Shown: positions 10,305 through 21,868, counted from the first letter of the stretch. The stretch is DNA of 64,000 bases from an uncultured Chlorobiaceae bacterium (GCA_903895195.1 CAITSZ010000011.1:124001-188000), one strand, 5' to 3'. The notes: generated from the letters alone by a model not told the origin. Program-made: numbers and translations.

Positions 10305-10925
10305 TCATTGCTGTTTGTAGTATCCATAGAGCTTGTCGTGAAGGTTTCTTTTTGCGCGGTGTACTAGAGATTCAACGGCTGATACCGATGTTTTGAGGAT
10401 ATCAGCAATTTCCTGATTGCTGAAGCCCTCCTGTTTGCTGAGAAGAAACGCTGTTTTCTGGCTGTCGGGGAGAGTGCCGAGAGCCTCCTGTAAGACCCGG
10501 GCTTCTTCGGTTTCCGCAAATGCTGCAGCCGGGTTTTCACTGAAAGGAGCTGGGATGTCAGAGGATGGATCCTCAATGCCGATGACCCTTTTTAATGAGC
10601 TGAACCGTTTTTTTCGTTTCAAACGGCGCAGATGGTCAAGGGATTTTGTGACTGCGATTCTGTATATCCATGTCGATAGCCTGGCTTCTTCCCTGAACTG
10701 TTCAAGAGACCGGTATACTTCGATAAAAACGTCCTGGGCAAGATCTTCAGCATCTTCCCGGTTAAAGACAAACCTGTAGCAGGTATTGATTACCATTTCC
10801 TGATGTTCAGCAACAAGGGATCTGAACGACTCTTCTTTCGATGCCATACCTGATTTATGCAATGCACTGTTTTTCACTGCGCCGGCTATTGCTGCCTTTT
10901 CCGCATTTGCTGTAAACTCATACAC
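10305..10925 (-). CDS. ECF-type RNA polymerase sigma factor
   Basis: 206 residues from a GTG at 10925; an internal ATG at 10847 (start MASKEESF) gives the usual ECF length and may be the true start. Region 2 ([25 protein letters not shown], then [18 protein letters not shown]) recognises the -10 element. Region 4 ([26 protein letters not shown], then [14 protein letters not shown]) recognises the -35. It heads a minus-strand run: sigma, anti-sigma-like, Spy-like, Spy-like. The set resembles envelope- or metal-stress regulons, where sigma is released when the membrane partner is inactivated. I did not find a convincing autoregulated promoter by eye. Confidence 0.9.
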   Translation of the reverse strand: MYEFTANAEKAAIAGAVKNSALHKSGMASKEESFRSLVAEHQEMVINTCYRFVFNREDAEDLAQDVFIEVYRSLEQFREEARLSTWIYRIAVTKSLDHLRRLKRKKRFSSLKRVIGIEDPSSDIPAPFSENPAAAFAETEEARVLQEALGTLPDSQKTAFLLSKQEGFSNQEIADILKTSVSAVESLVHRAKRNLHDKLYGYYKQQ

Positions 10926-11095
10926 TTGGCATTATCTCCCAGGTAACCTATTTGACTGATCACCTGTTTCGACGTCAGAACACTATAATTCATGCGCTGG
11001 TATTCACAAATAAAATCGGGTATACGATAAATGACGATCTCCCTGCTTGATAATCCAGGAAAATCGTCATTCATTACGTTCTGCCCAATGGCTTA

Positions 11096-12478
11096 TCAGG
11101 CAAGTTTTGAGGCAAAGGCAAGGACCTTGTCAACTTTTTCCTGTGAATCCGCTTCGCAATATAGGCGCAGTACCGGTTCTGTTCCGGAAGGCCGTATCAG
11201 CATCCATCCACCTTCAAAGTGATATTTGTAGCCGTCAAGATTATTGAATTTCAGGATTTTGTATCCCGCAATGTTTTCAAGGCTGCCTGTGGAAGCACGG
11301 TCAATAATAGCCTGTTTTATTTCGTCACTCACGCGCAGGTCGAGTCGGTTATAACAGAAAAAGCCGTATTCATCGTAGAGTTCCTGAACAAGCTCTGAAA
11401 GCTTCTTTTCTCTGCGGGTCATCATTTCAAGGATCAGCAGGCCGGTGTATACACCATCGCGTTCAGGTAGAAATGAGGTAATGCCTATACCGCCGGACTC
11501 TTCACCTCCGATAAGTATGTTGTTGGTTGTCATGAGCTTACTGACATGCTTGAATCCGACCGGCAGTTCATGCATGACAAGATTATACTTTTTGCAGATT
11601 TTGTCGATTACATCGGTAAGGGCAAATGTTTTGGCAACTTCGCCGGTTTGATGCTTTTGTTCAACAAGATCCTTGAGAATAATGGCAAAAAGTTTGTGGG
11701 AGTCCACAAAAGCGCCGTTTTCATCGAGCATGCCTATTCTGTCAGCATCCCCGTCATTGATTATGGCGACATCCGGCTCAACCTCTTTAAAGAACTCGAT
11801 GAATTCTGTGATATACTGAGGAATAGGTTCGGGATTAATGCCTCCGAAACCAGGGTTGATGCTGCAGTGGTAACAGCTGAGCATCGATTCATCAAACAGG
11901 CTAGTGATAAGATCCTGACCGGCGCCGAACATGGCGTTATGGGCAATTTTTATTCTGGACTCGCGAATAAGCGGAAGATCAATGCTGCTTTTCAGATAGG
12001 TTAGATAAAAACCTTTCATATCAGTCAGCTCGATCAGTTTATTATCAATTACTATCTTGGTTTGCGGATCAATTTGAGGAAGGATATTCTCAATTTCCGC
12101 AATCACTTCCGGGTGAGCCGGACCGCCATAGGAGGCCTTGACCTTGAAGCCGTTATATATGGAGGGATTGTGGGATGCGGTAATGACAATTCCACCTGCA
12201 AGCTGCTTTGCTTTTGTATAGAGAGAGACAGCGGGAGTTGAAGCAAAACTGTCTGACAGATAGACCTTCAGTCCCTGTGATGAGAATACTTCAGCTGTAT
12301 ATTGGGCAAACTCTTTTGACATGAAACGGGTATCGTACCCGACACATACACCCCTTGCACTGTTTGGATGACTAAGAAAGTAACGGGCAGAAGCGAGTGC
12401 TGCCAGTTTCAGGTTATCATAGGTATAATCTTTTGCTATAATCGCGCGCCATCCGTCCGTACCGAATTTAACTTGCAT
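11096..12478 (-). CDS. Phosphoglucomutase/phosphomannomutase
   Basis: A 460-residue alpha-D-phosphohexomutase that moves phosphate between C1 and C6 of a hexose. All four family sites are seen: the phosphoserine loop ITASHNP (S102), the metal loop DGDADRIG (about 240-247), the sugar loop GGEESGGIG, and the phosphate-binding RPSGTEPVLRLY near the C-terminus. The subtype (glucose, mannose or glucosamine substrate) cannot be fixed by eye; the length suggests a PGM/PMM rather than GlmM. It is divergent from lpxB with about 110 bases between starts. Confidence 0.93.
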   Translation of the reverse strand: MQVKFGTDGWRAIIAKDYTYDNLKLAALASARYFLSHPNSARGVCVGYDTRFMSKEFAQYTAEVFSSQGLKVYLSDSFASTPAVSLYTKAKQLAGGIVITASHNPSIYNGFKVKASYGGPAHPEVIAEIENILPQIDPQTKIVIDNKLIELTDMKGFYLTYLKSSIDLPLIRESRIKIAHNAMFGAGQDLITSLFDESMLSCYHCSINPGFGGINPEPIPQYITEFIEFFKEVEPDVAIINDGDADRIGMLDENGAFVDSHKLFAIILKDLVEQKHQTGEVAKTFALTDVIDKICKKYNLVMHELPVGFKHVSKLMTTNNILIGGEESGGIGITSFLPERDGVYTGLLILEMMTRREKKLSELVQELYDEYGFFCYNRLDLRVSDEIKQAIIDRASTGSLENIAGYKILKFNNLDGYKYHFEGGWMLIRPSGTEPVLRLYCEADSQEKVDKVLAFASKLA

Positions 12479-12589
12479 TCTTTATTGATTTTGATATAAT
12501 GGAAATCGAAACATAGTCATTCAATATTGTGATAAATATGTCGCAAAATACAGTTTCCCTGTCGTTCATCCAATTATCTCTCTTTTTTG

Positions 12590-13732
12590 ATGGCAAAGAA
12601 GCTTTTTGTTTTAGCTGGTGAAGTTTCAGGTGATATGCATGCCTCAGGAGTGATAGCCGAACTTTTGAAGGCAAGGCCTGATGTCAAGGTGTTCGGTATA
12701 GGCGGCGAGAAACTTCGGGCCCTTGGCGCGGATCTGCTGTATGATTGCTCAGAGACAAGCATCATGGGGTTTGTCGATGTACTGAAGCATTCAGGATTCT
12801 TGCGACGCGTTATTCGCGATCTCAAGGAAGCGGTACAGAGGGAAAAACCTCTGGCGGCTTTGCTTGTTGATTATCCGGGCATGAATCTGCTGATGGCGCG
12901 TTTTTTTCATGAGCTTGGCATCCCTGTTATCTATTATATATCACCCCAGGTCTGGGCATGGAAAGAGGGGCGTGTAAACGCGATCAGACGAGATGTAGAC
13001 CGGCTGCTTGTTATTTTTGATTTTGAGGTAGATTTTTATCGCCGCCATGGCATACATGCTGAATTTGTCGGTCACCCGGTGATTGAGCAGCTTGCGGAAC
13101 TCTCTCTCTGTTCCAGAGAGATGTTTTTAAAGAAGCATACTATAGCACCGGATATCATGCTTATCGGCCTTCTTCCGGGAAGTCGTCCGCAGGAGATAGC
13201 TCATATTCTGCCTGAAATGCTTAAAGCTGCCCGCCTGCTGAACAAGGAGTACCGTGTGGTATTTCTTTTCGGTCGCGCTCCTAATCTCACTGACTCCAGT
13301 TACCATGTTTTGAAACAGTACGGGGAGCTCTCCATTATACCATGTTCAGCCTATGAGGTCATGCAGTTCAGCGATCTTGCTTTAGTAACCTCCGGAACAG
13401 CAACTCTTGAATCGCTTTGTTTTGGTGTGCCGATGATTGTTGTCTATAAAACGGGGATGCTTAACTATCTGATAGGGCGGCTGGTTATCAAGCTGAAAAA
13501 TATATCGCTGGCCAATATCGTTGCCAAAGGACTTTGGAGCAGTGAGAGAGCTGTTCCTGAACTCATCCAGCATGAGGCTAACGGAGCGGAGATATACCGG
13601 ACTGCAAGAATGATTCTTGATAACCCTGAGGCAGCAGCTGCTATGCGCCGGGAGTTGACTGCAGCTCGAGACAAGCTTGCAAGCGCTTCTCCTTCAAGAA
13701 AAATTGCGGCTATCTTACAGGAATATCTTTAA
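12590..13732 (+). CDS. lpxB: Lipid-A-disaccharide synthase
   Basis: 380 residues. LpxB joins UDP-diacylglucosamine and lipid X to make the lipid A disaccharide at the inner face of the membrane. Diagnostic motifs are the N-terminal FVLAGEVSGDMHASGV, then VDYPGMNLLMARF, YYISPQVWAWKEGR and LLPGSRPQEI. The start is the ATG at 12590 rather than the TTG one codon before. It is followed 17 bases later by a small membrane-protein gene. Confidence 0.96.
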   Translation: MAKKLFVLAGEVSGDMHASGVIAELLKARPDVKVFGIGGEKLRALGADLLYDCSETSIMGFVDVLKHSGFLRRVIRDLKEAVQREKPLAALLVDYPGMNLLMARFFHELGIPVIYYISPQVWAWKEGRVNAIRRDVDRLLVIFDFEVDFYRRHGIHAEFVGHPVIEQLAELSLCSREMFLKKHTIAPDIMLIGLLPGSRPQEIAHILPEMLKAARLLNKEYRVVFLFGRAPNLTDSSYHVLKQYGELSIIPCSAYEVMQFSDLALVTSGTATLESLCFGVPMIVVYKTGMLNYLIGRLVIKLKNISLANIVAKGLWSSERAVPELIQHEANGAEIYRTARMILDNPEAAAAMRRELTAARDKLASASPSRKIAAILQEYL

Positions 13733-13749
13733 ACAAAGATCATGTAACT

Positions 13750-14028
13750 ATGGAAAAAGCTATTGACTATCTCGTTGGTCATCCTGTTCTGTTTGTTATC
13801 GCGGTCATCATTGCGATTATGATTCTGTTCTCTTTTTTGAGAAGAGTCATGCGATTATTTCTTGTGACAGCTGCTATTCTGGTGCTTTATGCGGCCTATC
13901 TCCAGCTCACAGGGGGGGCAACGCATGAGGCTTTTCAACATATTGGCCTCTGGTTCAAGAACATATTCCATTTTGTCTCGACTCTGTTCAGCCATATTTT
14001 TGACTTCCTGAAATCTCCCAAAAAGTAA
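13750..14028 (+). CDS. Small integral membrane protein, unknown
   Basis: 92 residues with two hydrophobic spans (about 12-29 and 34-54), a basic FLRRVMRLF link between them, and an amphipathic aromatic C-terminal stretch. It lies just behind lpxB on the same strand and ends 10 bases before the convergent oxidoreductase gene. I do not recognise a family. Co-transcription with lpxB hints at an envelope role, which is inference. Confidence 0.6.
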   Translation: MEKAIDYLVGHPVLFVIAVIIAIMILFSFLRRVMRLFLVTAAILVLYAAYLQLTGGATHEAFQHIGLWFKNIFHFVSTLFSHIFDFLKSPKK

Positions 14029-14038
14029 TGTTCTGTTG

Positions 14039-16009
14039 TTACCCAGGGGTTAAGGAAATCGCCCCGGTAGGACAGCCGTCTGTCATGAGGGAGCTGTCAA
14101 GGGCGGCATCGCCATCTGACTGCTCAAGCATACGGACACATATTCCGCAGTCAACGCACTTTTCTCTTTCCAGGCTTATGTCGGCTTTTGTCGCCTTATA
14201 AAAACCCGTATGATTATGGGGTTCTGCTGTTTTCAAGGGCGAAAACCGATTTGCGAGCTCTCTCAGACGGCAATCCGTGATTGCGCCGCACCTGCACTGG
14301 AGGCATCTCCGGGCTTCCTGACGGGCATAATCTTCGGTATAGCCAAGCGCAACTTCCATGAAACTTTTTGATCGTTTTTCCAGAGATAATTCAGGCATAG
14401 GGACTCTTTCCGCAGGTGGTTTTGCCTCATAGAATGCCTTCGGTGCATGGTCTCTGGCGCCATAGGAAGAGTTGAAAGAATCTTTTGGTCTTCGAGGCAC
14501 TTCGCCGTTTAAAAAGAGGTTTATGGTATGAGCCGCCCGTTTTCCCTGATCAACCGCACGGATAGCAATATTGGTGCCGGTTATGCAGTCTCCTCCGGCA
14601 AATATCCATGGCGTTGCTGACTGCAGAGTCTCGGGATTTACTTGCAGTTCTCCTCTTTCAGCAACACCTATGCCTGCTGAATTTGCTGCTGACGGGTCAA
14701 TTTGCTGGCCGATAGCTGATATGATTGTATCTGTGGTTACAGTAAACTCTGAGCCTTCGACAGGTACCGGGACTCTCCGTCCTGTATTGTCCGGTTCGCC
14801 AGGCTTCATGCGAATTGCCGCGATTTGAAGGTTGCCGTTTACGGTGTTGATCGCTGCTGGAGCAGCGTGCTCAATGAGAGTGATACCTTCGGCAAGCGCT
14901 GCCTCAATTTCGGAGGGGTTTGCAGGCATCTCTTGTTTAGAACGTCGATAAAGGATCGTTACTGTTGCTGCTCCAAGACGAATCGCTGTTCTTGCTGCAT
15001 CAATGGCGGTATCTCCACCACCGGTTACGATGACATGCTGTCCGATAGTCTGCTGCTCGCCGCAAGATGCTTTACGAAGAAACGCAATACCGCTTATTAC
15101 TCCGGGTTCGTGTTCACCGGGAATGTTCATGCTCAAGGCAACTTGCGCGCCGACGGCAAGAAACAGTGCATCATATTCCTTTTTCAGGGTGTCGACAGTG
15201 ATTTGCTGGCCGAAAGTTGTGTTGAAACGGAACTCTACACCCATAGCCCGCAGTGTTGCGATATCACTCTCTATAACACTCTCGGGAAGTCTGAAGCGTG
15301 GAATTCCGAAGCGCATCATGCCTCCGGCATCAGGAGCGGATTCAAAAATTGTGACTGCATGCCCATTGCGGAGAAGGAAGTAAGCTGCGCTAAGTCCGGC
15401 TGGTCCTGATCCTATTACTGCAACTTTTTTTCCTGTTTCAGGGGCAATTTCAGGGATAAACCGATCGTGCTCTGCGCTCTCTCTATCCGCGGCATACCGT
15501 TTGAGGGAACAGATAGATACGGGAGTATCTATTCCATGCCTTCTGCATTCGTCTTCACAGGGAGCCGGGCAGATCCTGCCGAGGATCCCTGGAAGGGGAA
15601 TTGTTTCCTTTATTATTTTTAGAGCCTCTCTGTCATTCTTTTGTGAAATTGCTGCGATAAAGTCTGGAATATCGCAACCCGCAGGGCATGACACCTCACA
15701 GGGTCCCATGCAGTCTCCGCTATGTTCTTCGATGATGTTTTCAATGCTTTGCCTTCTCATCGAGTTCAGGGTTTCATTGTCAGTTTCAATGATCATCCCT
15801 TCTGATACGAGCGTGTGGCATGCGGGAACAAAACGGTTTTTTCCCTTGATCTCCACAATGCACATCCAGCATGAACCCGTTTCGTGGAGGGAGTCCTGAA
15901 AACAAAGAGTTGGAATCTCAATGCCTGCATTTGTTGCAGCTTCAAGAATCGATAGATCGGGTGAGGATGTAACGTGTTGACCGTTGATGGTTAACGAGAG
16001 TGAATTCAT
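14039..16009 (-). CDS. Ferredoxin-domain/GltD-like FAD oxidoreductase
   Basis: 656 residues in three parts. An N-terminal 2Fe-2S ferredoxin-like domain (about 1-95) has cysteines in [14 protein letters not shown] and PACHT. Next comes a GltD (glutamate synthase small subunit) type module with cysteine clusters [13 protein letters not shown] and [14 protein letters not shown], an FAD site ([19 protein letters not shown]) and an NAD(P)H site ([17 protein letters not shown]). The C-terminal domain carries RCLQCRCG and KCVDCGIC for further iron-sulfur centres. The layout resembles NAD(P)-linked subunits that feed electrons to hydrogenase, formate dehydrogenase or glutamate synthase partners. The start overlaps the ispH stop by 4 bases, so the two form a transcription unit. 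IspH needs reduced ferredoxin-type electrons, so an electron-supply link is possible but unproven. Confidence 0.85.
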   Translation of the reverse strand: MNSLSLTINGQHVTSSPDLSILEAATNAGIEIPTLCFQDSLHETGSCWMCIVEIKGKNRFVPACHTLVSEGMIIETDNETLNSMRRQSIENIIEEHSGDCMGPCEVSCPAGCDIPDFIAAISQKNDREALKIIKETIPLPGILGRICPAPCEDECRRHGIDTPVSICSLKRYAADRESAEHDRFIPEIAPETGKKVAVIGSGPAGLSAAYFLLRNGHAVTIFESAPDAGGMMRFGIPRFRLPESVIESDIATLRAMGVEFRFNTTFGQQITVDTLKKEYDALFLAVGAQVALSMNIPGEHEPGVISGIAFLRKASCGEQQTIGQHVIVTGGGDTAIDAARTAIRLGAATVTILYRRSKQEMPANPSEIEAALAEGITLIEHAAPAAINTVNGNLQIAAIRMKPGEPDNTGRRVPVPVEGSEFTVTTDTIISAIGQQIDPSAANSAGIGVAERGELQVNPETLQSATPWIFAGGDCITGTNIAIRAVDQGKRAAHTINLFLNGEVPRRPKDSFNSSYGARDHAPKAFYEAKPPAERVPMPELSLEKRSKSFMEVALGYTEDYARQEARRCLQCRCGAITDCRLRELANRFSPLKTAEPHNHTGFYKATKADISLEREKCVDCGICVRMLEQSDGDAALDSSLMTDGCPTGAISLTPG

Positions 16010-16977
16010 GAAGTTGTTCCAAAGTTCTGTTCAATATAGTGGGATACTTTTTCAAGAAGCCACATGGGCGTTGAGGTTGCGCCGCATACCCCGACATTGT
16101 CAACCCTCTTGCCTTCAGCGCTCCTCAACCAGGTGTCCTGGAGTTCATCGATGTCTTCAATAAAGTAACTGTGCGGGTTTGCCGCTTTACAGATATTGAA
16201 AAGCACCTGGCCGTTTGAGCTTTTTTTGCCTGCTACAAAGATGACCGTGTCATTGGCAAGAGAAAAGTCATGGAGTTTCTGGTTTCTGCTTGATACCTGG
16301 CGGCAGATTGTGTCTTTGAAGACATGCTGCGGCATGGGAAGTACCTTGGTCATATCAGCGGTAATGTCAATATCCCGGATTGCCATCCATGAGGCCTGTT
16401 TAGCTGAACCAGCTGGAGCGAAATAGCGCTCAAGATTTTCCTTAAGCTCATAAAACCCGGGAATATCCATGGTTGTCTGAGAAATAAGCGCTGATTTTTT
16501 TGAAGGGTCAAGCGCCTTTATCTCTTCAGGGTCGCTGAGGTCGGGGTGCTTGATAATGACAGCGGAATTATCGCATTGTCCGTTGATGCCGATAACTTCA
16601 GGGTGGGTGTGTTTGCCGTATATAATGATCTGGTAGCCCAGCTTATAGAGCATTCTGGTCGTTCGCTGAAGTCGGGATACGACAGGACAGGTTGTGTCGG
16701 TAATGGTGAGATTGTTTTCTCTGGCAATCCTGTATGTCGAAGGAGGCTCTCCATGTGCCCGGATAAGCACCTTGGCGTTTTTGAGCTTTTTAAAACCGTT
16801 TTCGTCAACGGTTACAAGTCCGAGGGCTTCCAGACGTTTCACTTCAACCTCATTATGGACAACATCGCCGAAAGAGTATAATCCTCCCTCTGTCTGAAGT
16901 TTTTCTTCAGCAACAAATATGGTTCCCTGCACTCCTATGCAGAATCCTGACGAAGTTCTGTCGAGGTTTACTTTCAC
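16006..16977 (-). CDS. ispH: 4-Hydroxy-3-methylbut-2-enyl diphosphate reductase
   Basis: The last step of the MEP isoprenoid pathway, a 4Fe-4S enzyme making IPP and DMAPP. The three cluster cysteines sit in GFCIGV (C13), DTTCPVV and GVCGATSTP; the substrate histidines are in VVHNEVEV and KHTHPEVIG, and RAHGEPPS is also seen. I chose the GTG at 16977 ([13 protein letters not shown], 323 residues) because the protein family begins there. A TTG nine codons upstream (17004) would add an unrelated extension. The product feeds carotenoid, chlorophyll-tail and quinone synthesis in a phototroph. Confidence 0.95.
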   Translation of the reverse strand: MKVNLDRTSSGFCIGVQGTIFVAEEKLQTEGGLYSFGDVVHNEVEVKRLEALGLVTVDENGFKKLKNAKVLIRAHGEPPSTYRIARENNLTITDTTCPVVSRLQRTTRMLYKLGYQIIIYGKHTHPEVIGINGQCDNSAVIIKHPDLSDPEEIKALDPSKKSALISQTTMDIPGFYELKENLERYFAPAGSAKQASWMAIRDIDITADMTKVLPMPQHVFKDTICRQVSSRNQKLHDFSLANDTVIFVAGKKSSNGQVLFNICKAANPHSYFIEDIDELQDTWLRSAEGKRVDNVGVCGATSTPMWLLEKVSHYIEQNFGTTS

Positions 16978-17111
16978 GCTGTACCGTTTTAAGTCAAAAA
17001 TCAAAAATCACCAATCGAAAATGAAAGTAACAAGTATGGATACAAAAGGCAAAATCGAAAAGAAGAGCACTGTGTTTCAGCGAGTGAGGTCGAGATGTTT
17101 TTGTTCGGCTG

Positions 17112-17927
17112 TTATACTTCAATCAGTTCAACATCCGGCATGTCTGAACCCATGAAGAGCTGATAAAGCATGCTGAATTTTTGAGGAAGATCGCTGACCA
17201 GGAGGTGTGGAGCGTAAGCTTTCCCGACGGGGTTAAGCAGTTCCGACTCCGTCAGCAGTTGTTTTGTCCTGAGTGCTACAGCTTCGGCAGAGTCAATGAT
17301 ACGGATTCCATGACCGATTGTTTCTTCAATCACCTGACGAAGAATGGGGTAGTGTGTACAGCCGAGTACCAGTGTATCAATTTCCTGTTTTCTGAGTTCT
17401 GAGAGATATTCGGTTGCAATAAGTTTTGTCGCATGATGATCGATAAAACCCTCTTCAGCAAGAGGAACAAAAAGAGGGCAGGCTTTTGAAACGACCTCTA
17501 TCTCTGGATTAAGCAGGTTAATTGCACTCGCATAGGCGTTTGAAGAGATTGTTGCCTGCGTGCCGATCACGCCGATACGGTTATTTTTTGTTGCCTTAAC
17601 TGCAAGTTCAGCACCGGCTTTTAAAACTCCAATAACTGGAATTGCTCCACATGCGTTCTCGACAACATCGAGTGCAAGTGCTGAAACGGTATTGCAGGCA
17701 ACAATAATCATTTTTGGCTGATACCTCATGAGAATGCGGGTATCGTCAGAAGCGTACTTTCTTATGGTAACCTGAGATTTCGGTCCGTAGGGGACCCTTG
17801 CTGTATCGCCAAAATAGATAATCCGTTCAAAAGGCAGGGCTGCCTGTACGGCTTTGACTACAGTGAGTCCGCCAATACCGGAGTCAAAAATACCGATAGG
17901 ACTTCCAGAGGAAACGTTATTAATCAT
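17112..17927 (-). CDS. murI: Glutamate racemase
   Basis: 271 residues. Converts L- to D-glutamate for peptidoglycan. The two catalytic cysteines are in the conserved contexts [11 protein letters not shown] and [10 protein letters not shown], and the N-terminal [15 protein letters not shown] and [11 protein letters not shown] motifs are present. It is on the same strand as ispH but about 130 bases upstream of its start, so it may be transcribed separately. Confidence 0.96.
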   Translation of the reverse strand: MINNVSSGSPIGIFDSGIGGLTVVKAVQAALPFERIIYFGDTARVPYGPKSQVTIRKYASDDTRILMRYQPKMIIVACNTVSALALDVVENACGAIPVIGVLKAGAELAVKATKNNRIGVIGTQATISSNAYASAINLLNPEIEVVSKACPLFVPLAEEGFIDHHATKLIATEYLSELRKQEIDTLVLGCTHYPILRQVIEETIGHGIRIIDSAEAVALRTKQLLTESELLNPVGKAYAPHLLVSDLPQKFSMLYQLFMGSDMPDVELIEV

Positions 17928-17974
17928 TGCCGGTCTTAATAATGAACAACTGTCAACGGTTAAAAAGCTATAAG

Positions 17975-19066
17975 CTATACATTAAAACGGAAAACAATGA
18001 CATCGCCGTCTTTAACAATATACTCCTTGCCTTCTGAACGGAGCTTTCCGGCAACCTTGACTTTCTGCTCGGAACCTAACTCTATTAGATCGCGGTATGA
18101 CATCACTTCTGCGCGGATAAATCCTTTTTCAAAATCAGAATGGATTGCTCCAGCAGCTTCCGGTGCAGCGGCGCCTTTATGTATCGTCCATGCGTGAACC
18201 TCTTTCTCTCCGGCAGTAAAATAGGTCTGCAGTCCAAGCAGATCATAGGCTGTTTTAATCAGTCGATCAAGGCCCGACAAGTTCAACCCTATGCTTTCGA
18301 GAAATTCCGGCCGCTCTTCCTCAGGCAGTTCCGCAATATCTGCTTCGGTCTGCGCACTGATAATCAGCATTTTGGCGCCGGATGCCTCTGCAACTTCCGC
18401 AACCTTTTTTGAATAGTCGTTTCCATCAGGAAGATCTGATTCTGCGACATTAGCGGCAAAAAGTATGGGTTTGGACGACAAGAGGAAAAACTGCCGGGCC
18501 ATTACCTTTTCCTCATCGGTTTCAAGGATGGTTCGCGCAGGAATACCTTCACTGAGTCCAGTGATTATTTTTTCTGCAAGATCAAGTTGCAGCAGAAGCT
18601 CTTTTTCCTTTTTTGCATTTTTTCTCAGGCGTTCTATCCTGCGTTCCATACTGTCAAGATCGGCCAGCATCAGCTCAGTTTCAATAGTGACAATATCGTC
18701 AGCAGGGTCAATCCGGCCTTCGACATGGATGATGTTGTCATCATCAAAACATCGAACGACGTGCACAATCGCATCAACCTCCCTGATATGTGACAGGAAC
18801 TGGTTTCCCAGTCCTTCACCCTTGCTTGCCCCTTTTACAAGGCCGGCAATATCGACAATTTCAAGAGTTGCAGGAACAAGTGTCGGAGTATGAACGACAT
18901 CGGCAATCTGCTGCATACGCTCGTCCGGCACCAGAACGGTTCCGACATTTGGTTCTATAGTGCAGAATGGATAATTGGCCGCTTCAGCCTGTTTTGCAGT
19001 TATAGCATTGAAAAGTGTAGACTTCCCAACATTTGGCAGTCCGACGATGCCGCAGCGAAGTGACAT
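17975..19066 (-). CDS. ychF: Redox-responsive ATPase/GTPase YchF (OLA1 family)
   Basis: 363 residues, the typical length. Obg-family P-loop GLPNVGKST (9-17), [20 protein letters not shown] (G3/switch II) and a C-terminal TGS-type domain ([32 protein letters not shown]). YchF prefers ATP, binds ribosomes and is linked to oxidative-stress responses. It is divergent from cmk. Confidence 0.96.
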   Translation of the reverse strand: MSLRCGIVGLPNVGKSTLFNAITAKQAEAANYPFCTIEPNVGTVLVPDERMQQIADVVHTPTLVPATLEIVDIAGLVKGASKGEGLGNQFLSHIREVDAIVHVVRCFDDDNIIHVEGRIDPADDIVTIETELMLADLDSMERRIERLRKNAKKEKELLLQLDLAEKIITGLSEGIPARTILETDEEKVMARQFFLLSSKPILFAANVAESDLPDGNDYSKKVAEVAEASGAKMLIISAQTEADIAELPEEERPEFLESIGLNLSGLDRLIKTAYDLLGLQTYFTAGEKEVHAWTIHKGAAAPEAAGAIHSDFEKGFIRAEVMSYRDLIELGSEQKVKVAGKLRSEGKEYIVKDGDVIVFRFNV

Positions 19067-19172
19067 AAAGAGAAATATTGAAATATGAATGACTAAAAAC
19101 CAAGGGTTTTAACATGTAACCAATATGTTTGGAAAAAGCAAATATTTTTTATAAAATGAGAGTCTAATTAAA

Positions 19173-19886
19173 ATGCGTGTGAAACAGCAAATCGGGAAAA
19201 AGCGTATCATCATTGCCATTGACGGGCCGGCAGCTTCCGGGAAGAGTACAACTGCCCGAAGAGTGGCGCAGCAGCTTGGATATACCTATATCGACACTGG
19301 TGCAATGTATCGTTCAGTTACCCTCAAAGCCCTTCGGCTGGGGTTACTCGATGATTTGCGACGCTCTCCCGAGAGCGTTTCCGATTTAATCAAGGATATT
19401 TCAATACGGTTTGACGGCGACCGTGTCTTGTTGAACGGCGGCGATGTTACTGCTGAAATCAGGGATAACCGCGTAAGCCGTGAGGTAAGTTTTATAAGTT
19501 CACTCAAGCCTGTTCGTGACAGGCTCAGGGAGATGCAGCAGGAGCTTGGGCACGAGCGCGGGGTTGTCATGGATGGACGGGATATAGGAACTGTTGTTTT
19601 TCCTGATGCCGAACTGAAAATATTTCTTGTTGCCGATGCCAGGGAAAGAGCGAAACGGCGATATGCTGAGTTGATTGCAAAGTGCGTGGATGGAGCTGAA
19701 CTGCCTGATCTTGATGTGCTTGAAGATGAAATAAAGCAAAGAGATCGTGAGGATGCCGAAAGGGAGTATGCACCGTTAAAAAAACACGTTGACGCTCACG
19801 AAATTGATACATCGGATCTGACGATAGAGCGCCAGGTGGATATAGTATATAATCTTGCGTTGGATTTACAGAAGGATGGCCGGTAA
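19173..19886 (+). CDS. cmk: Cytidylate kinase
   Basis: 237 residues. Phosphorylates CMP/dCMP. P-loop GPAASGKST (18-26), the CMP-binding [10 protein letters not shown], and the [20 protein letters not shown] motif are all present. It is followed about 100 bases later by rpsA in the same direction, an arrangement common in bacteria. Confidence 0.96.
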   Translation: MRVKQQIGKKRIIIAIDGPAASGKSTTARRVAQQLGYTYIDTGAMYRSVTLKALRLGLLDDLRRSPESVSDLIKDISIRFDGDRVLLNGGDVTAEIRDNRVSREVSFISSLKPVRDRLREMQQELGHERGVVMDGRDIGTVVFPDAELKIFLVADARERAKRRYAELIAKCVDGAELPDLDVLEDEIKQRDREDAEREYAPLKKHVDAHEIDTSDLTIERQVDIVYNLALDLQKDGR

Positions 19887-19988
19887 ACACTACGGCGGTC
19901 CACAGATTCTTTTTTATTAACCCTGAAACCCCATGCCGATATCTCTCGCGGCTGGCCGGCTAACTACAAGAGAGGAAGGAAAAAATTA

Positions 19989-21779
19989 ATGGCAGAAGCA
20001 TTTACTACACAGGACAAGAAGGTCAAGGAAAGACCAGCAAGAAAAAAACTCAAGTTTTTTGCGCACTACGAGCCCGCTGAACTTGCATTGATGGAGCAGC
20101 TTTATTCAAGCACGCTCAATGAAATTACCGAAGATGAGATTATCAAGGGCCGCATCGTCTCGATATCCAACAAGGATGTTACGATTGATGTCGGGTTCAA
20201 ATCTGAAGGTATCGTATCACTGCTTGAATTCAGAGCCGAGGATGAAGTCAATGTCGGTGATGACGTTGAAGTTTATCTTGAGAACATCGAAGACAAGATG
20301 GGGCAGCTTATTCTTTCAAAGAAGAAAGCTGATGTCCTTAGAATCTGGGATAAAATCTATGATTCAATTGAAAACGATACGATCATCAACGGTAAGATTA
20401 TCAATCGTGTCAAGGGCGGCATGACCGTATCCCTGTCCGGAGTTGAAGCATTCCTTCCCGGTTCGCAGATTGATGTTAAACCAGTTCGCGATTTCGACGC
20501 TCTTGTCGGTCAGACGATGGACTTCAGAGTGGTCAAAATCAATCCAGTTACCCAGAATATTGTTGTCAGTCATAAAGTCATCCTTGAAGAGGCGTATGCC
20601 GCCCGTCGTGAAGAGATGCTTGACAATATCAAGGTTGGTATGGTACTTGAAGGAACGGTCAAGAATATTACCGACTTCGGTATCTTTGTAGATCTTGGTG
20701 GTCTTGACGGTCTGGTACACATTACCGATATCACATGGGGTAGAATCAATCATCCTTCAGAGGTTGTTGAACTTGACCAGCCGATCAAGGTTGTTGTTGT
20801 CGGCTTTGACGAAAACACCAAGAGAGTCTCGCTCGGCATGAAGCAGCTCGAGTCTCACCCTTGGGAAAATATCGAGCTCAAGTATCCTGTTGGATCGAAA
20901 GCTCAAGGTCGTGTTGTTTCGATTACTGATTACGGCGCTTTTGTGGAAATCGAAAAGGGCATCGAAGGCCTTGTTCATATTTCCGAAATGAGCTGGACAC
21001 AGCATATCAAACATCCGGGTCAGTTTGTTACCCTTGGCCAGGAAGTTGAGTGTGTTATCCTCAATATTGACAAGGATCATACCAAGCTCTCCCTTTCCAT
21101 GAAGCGTGTCAACGAAGATCCATGGATTGCGCTTTCGGAAAAATACATTGAAAACTCTCTGCATAAGGGTACCGTCAGCAATATCACTGATTTTGGTGTG
21201 TTTGTTGAGCTGGAGCCTGGTGTAGACGGACTGGTTCATATTTCTGACCTGTCATGGACGAAAAAAATCCGTCATCCAAGTGAGCTGGTCAAAAAGAATC
21301 AGGAGCTGGAAGTCAAGGTGCTTAAGTTTGACGTTCATGCCCGCCGTATTGCTCTTGGCCACAAGCAGATCAATCAGGATCCATGGGATGAGTTTGAGCA
21401 GAAATATGCTGTCGGAGCCGAAACACCCGGACAGATTTCACAGATCATCGAAAAGGGTGTTATTGTGATTCTTCCTGGAGATGTCGATGGTTTTGTTCCT
21501 GTATCGCACCTTCTTCAGGGCGGCGTAAAGGATATCCACTCGTCATTCAAGATCGGTGATGAACTTCCTCTTCGCGTCATTGAATTCGATAAGGAAAACA
21601 AACGCATCATTCTTTCTGCTCTTGAATATTTCAAGGATAAGAACAAGGAAGAGATTGAAGCATACCTGCTTGCTCACCCTAATGAGAAAAAGGAGATCGA
21701 GGCAGCTTCAGCTGAACTTGAGCCTCCTGTTAAATCGGGTGACAGAAAGAGCAGCGAACAAAAGCCGGTTGAGAATTAA
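19989..21779 (+). CDS. rpsA: 30S ribosomal protein S1
   Basis: 596 residues with six S1 RNA-binding repeats. The clearest are the [38 protein letters not shown] and [15 protein letters not shown] blocks, each followed by an HPxE/Q segment. S1 unfolds mRNA on the small subunit. The ATG at 19989 follows AGAGGAAGG. A strong terminator lies 27 bases after the stop. The C-terminal tail is charged and low in complexity. Confidence 0.97.
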   Translation: MAEAFTTQDKKVKERPARKKLKFFAHYEPAELALMEQLYSSTLNEITEDEIIKGRIVSISNKDVTIDVGFKSEGIVSLLEFRAEDEVNVGDDVEVYLENIEDKMGQLILSKKKADVLRIWDKIYDSIENDTIINGKIINRVKGGMTVSLSGVEAFLPGSQIDVKPVRDFDALVGQTMDFRVVKINPVTQNIVVSHKVILEEAYAARREEMLDNIKVGMVLEGTVKNITDFGIFVDLGGLDGLVHITDITWGRINHPSEVVELDQPIKVVVVGFDENTKRVSLGMKQLESHPWENIELKYPVGSKAQGRVVSITDYGAFVEIEKGIEGLVHISEMSWTQHIKHPGQFVTLGQEVECVILNIDKDHTKLSLSMKRVNEDPWIALSEKYIENSLHKGTVSNITDFGVFVELEPGVDGLVHISDLSWTKKIRHPSELVKKNQELEVKVLKFDVHARRIALGHKQINQDPWDEFEQKYAVGAETPGQISQIIEKGVIVILPGDVDGFVPVSHLLQGGVKDIHSSFKIGDELPLRVIEFDKENKRIILSALEYFKDKNKEEIEAYLLAHPNEKKEIEAASAELEPPVKSGDRKSSEQKPVEN

Positions 21780-21805
21780 CTTTTCTTTTTCGGTCTACTC
21801 TCTAT

Positions 21806-21844
21806 AAAAAAAGCCTTCTCTATAACAGGGAAGGCTTTTTTTTG
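21806..21844. terminator. Bidirectional rho-independent terminator between rpsA and era
   Basis: AAGCCTTC (21811-21818) pairs with GAAGGCTT (21830-21837), with A residues before and T residues after the stem. It can therefore stop transcription of rpsA on the plus strand and of era on the minus strand. Confidence 0.85.
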
Positions 21845-21868
21845 TTCTATCAGAAATTGTGAATGCTA

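Noticed and set aside
11030-11071. AATGACGAT/ATCGTCATT inverted repeat as a terminator
   Set aside because: The 24-base loop and absence of a T run make a terminator unlikely; left unassigned.
11546-12004. 152-codon frame antisense to the phosphohexomutase
   Set aside because: Fully overlapped by a gene with all four family motifs; no start signal.
14825-15409. 194-codon Cys-rich frame opposite the oxidoreductase
   Set aside because: The Cys come from reading a Gly/Ala-rich coding region in antisense; the sense frame carries clear FAD and Fe-S motifs.
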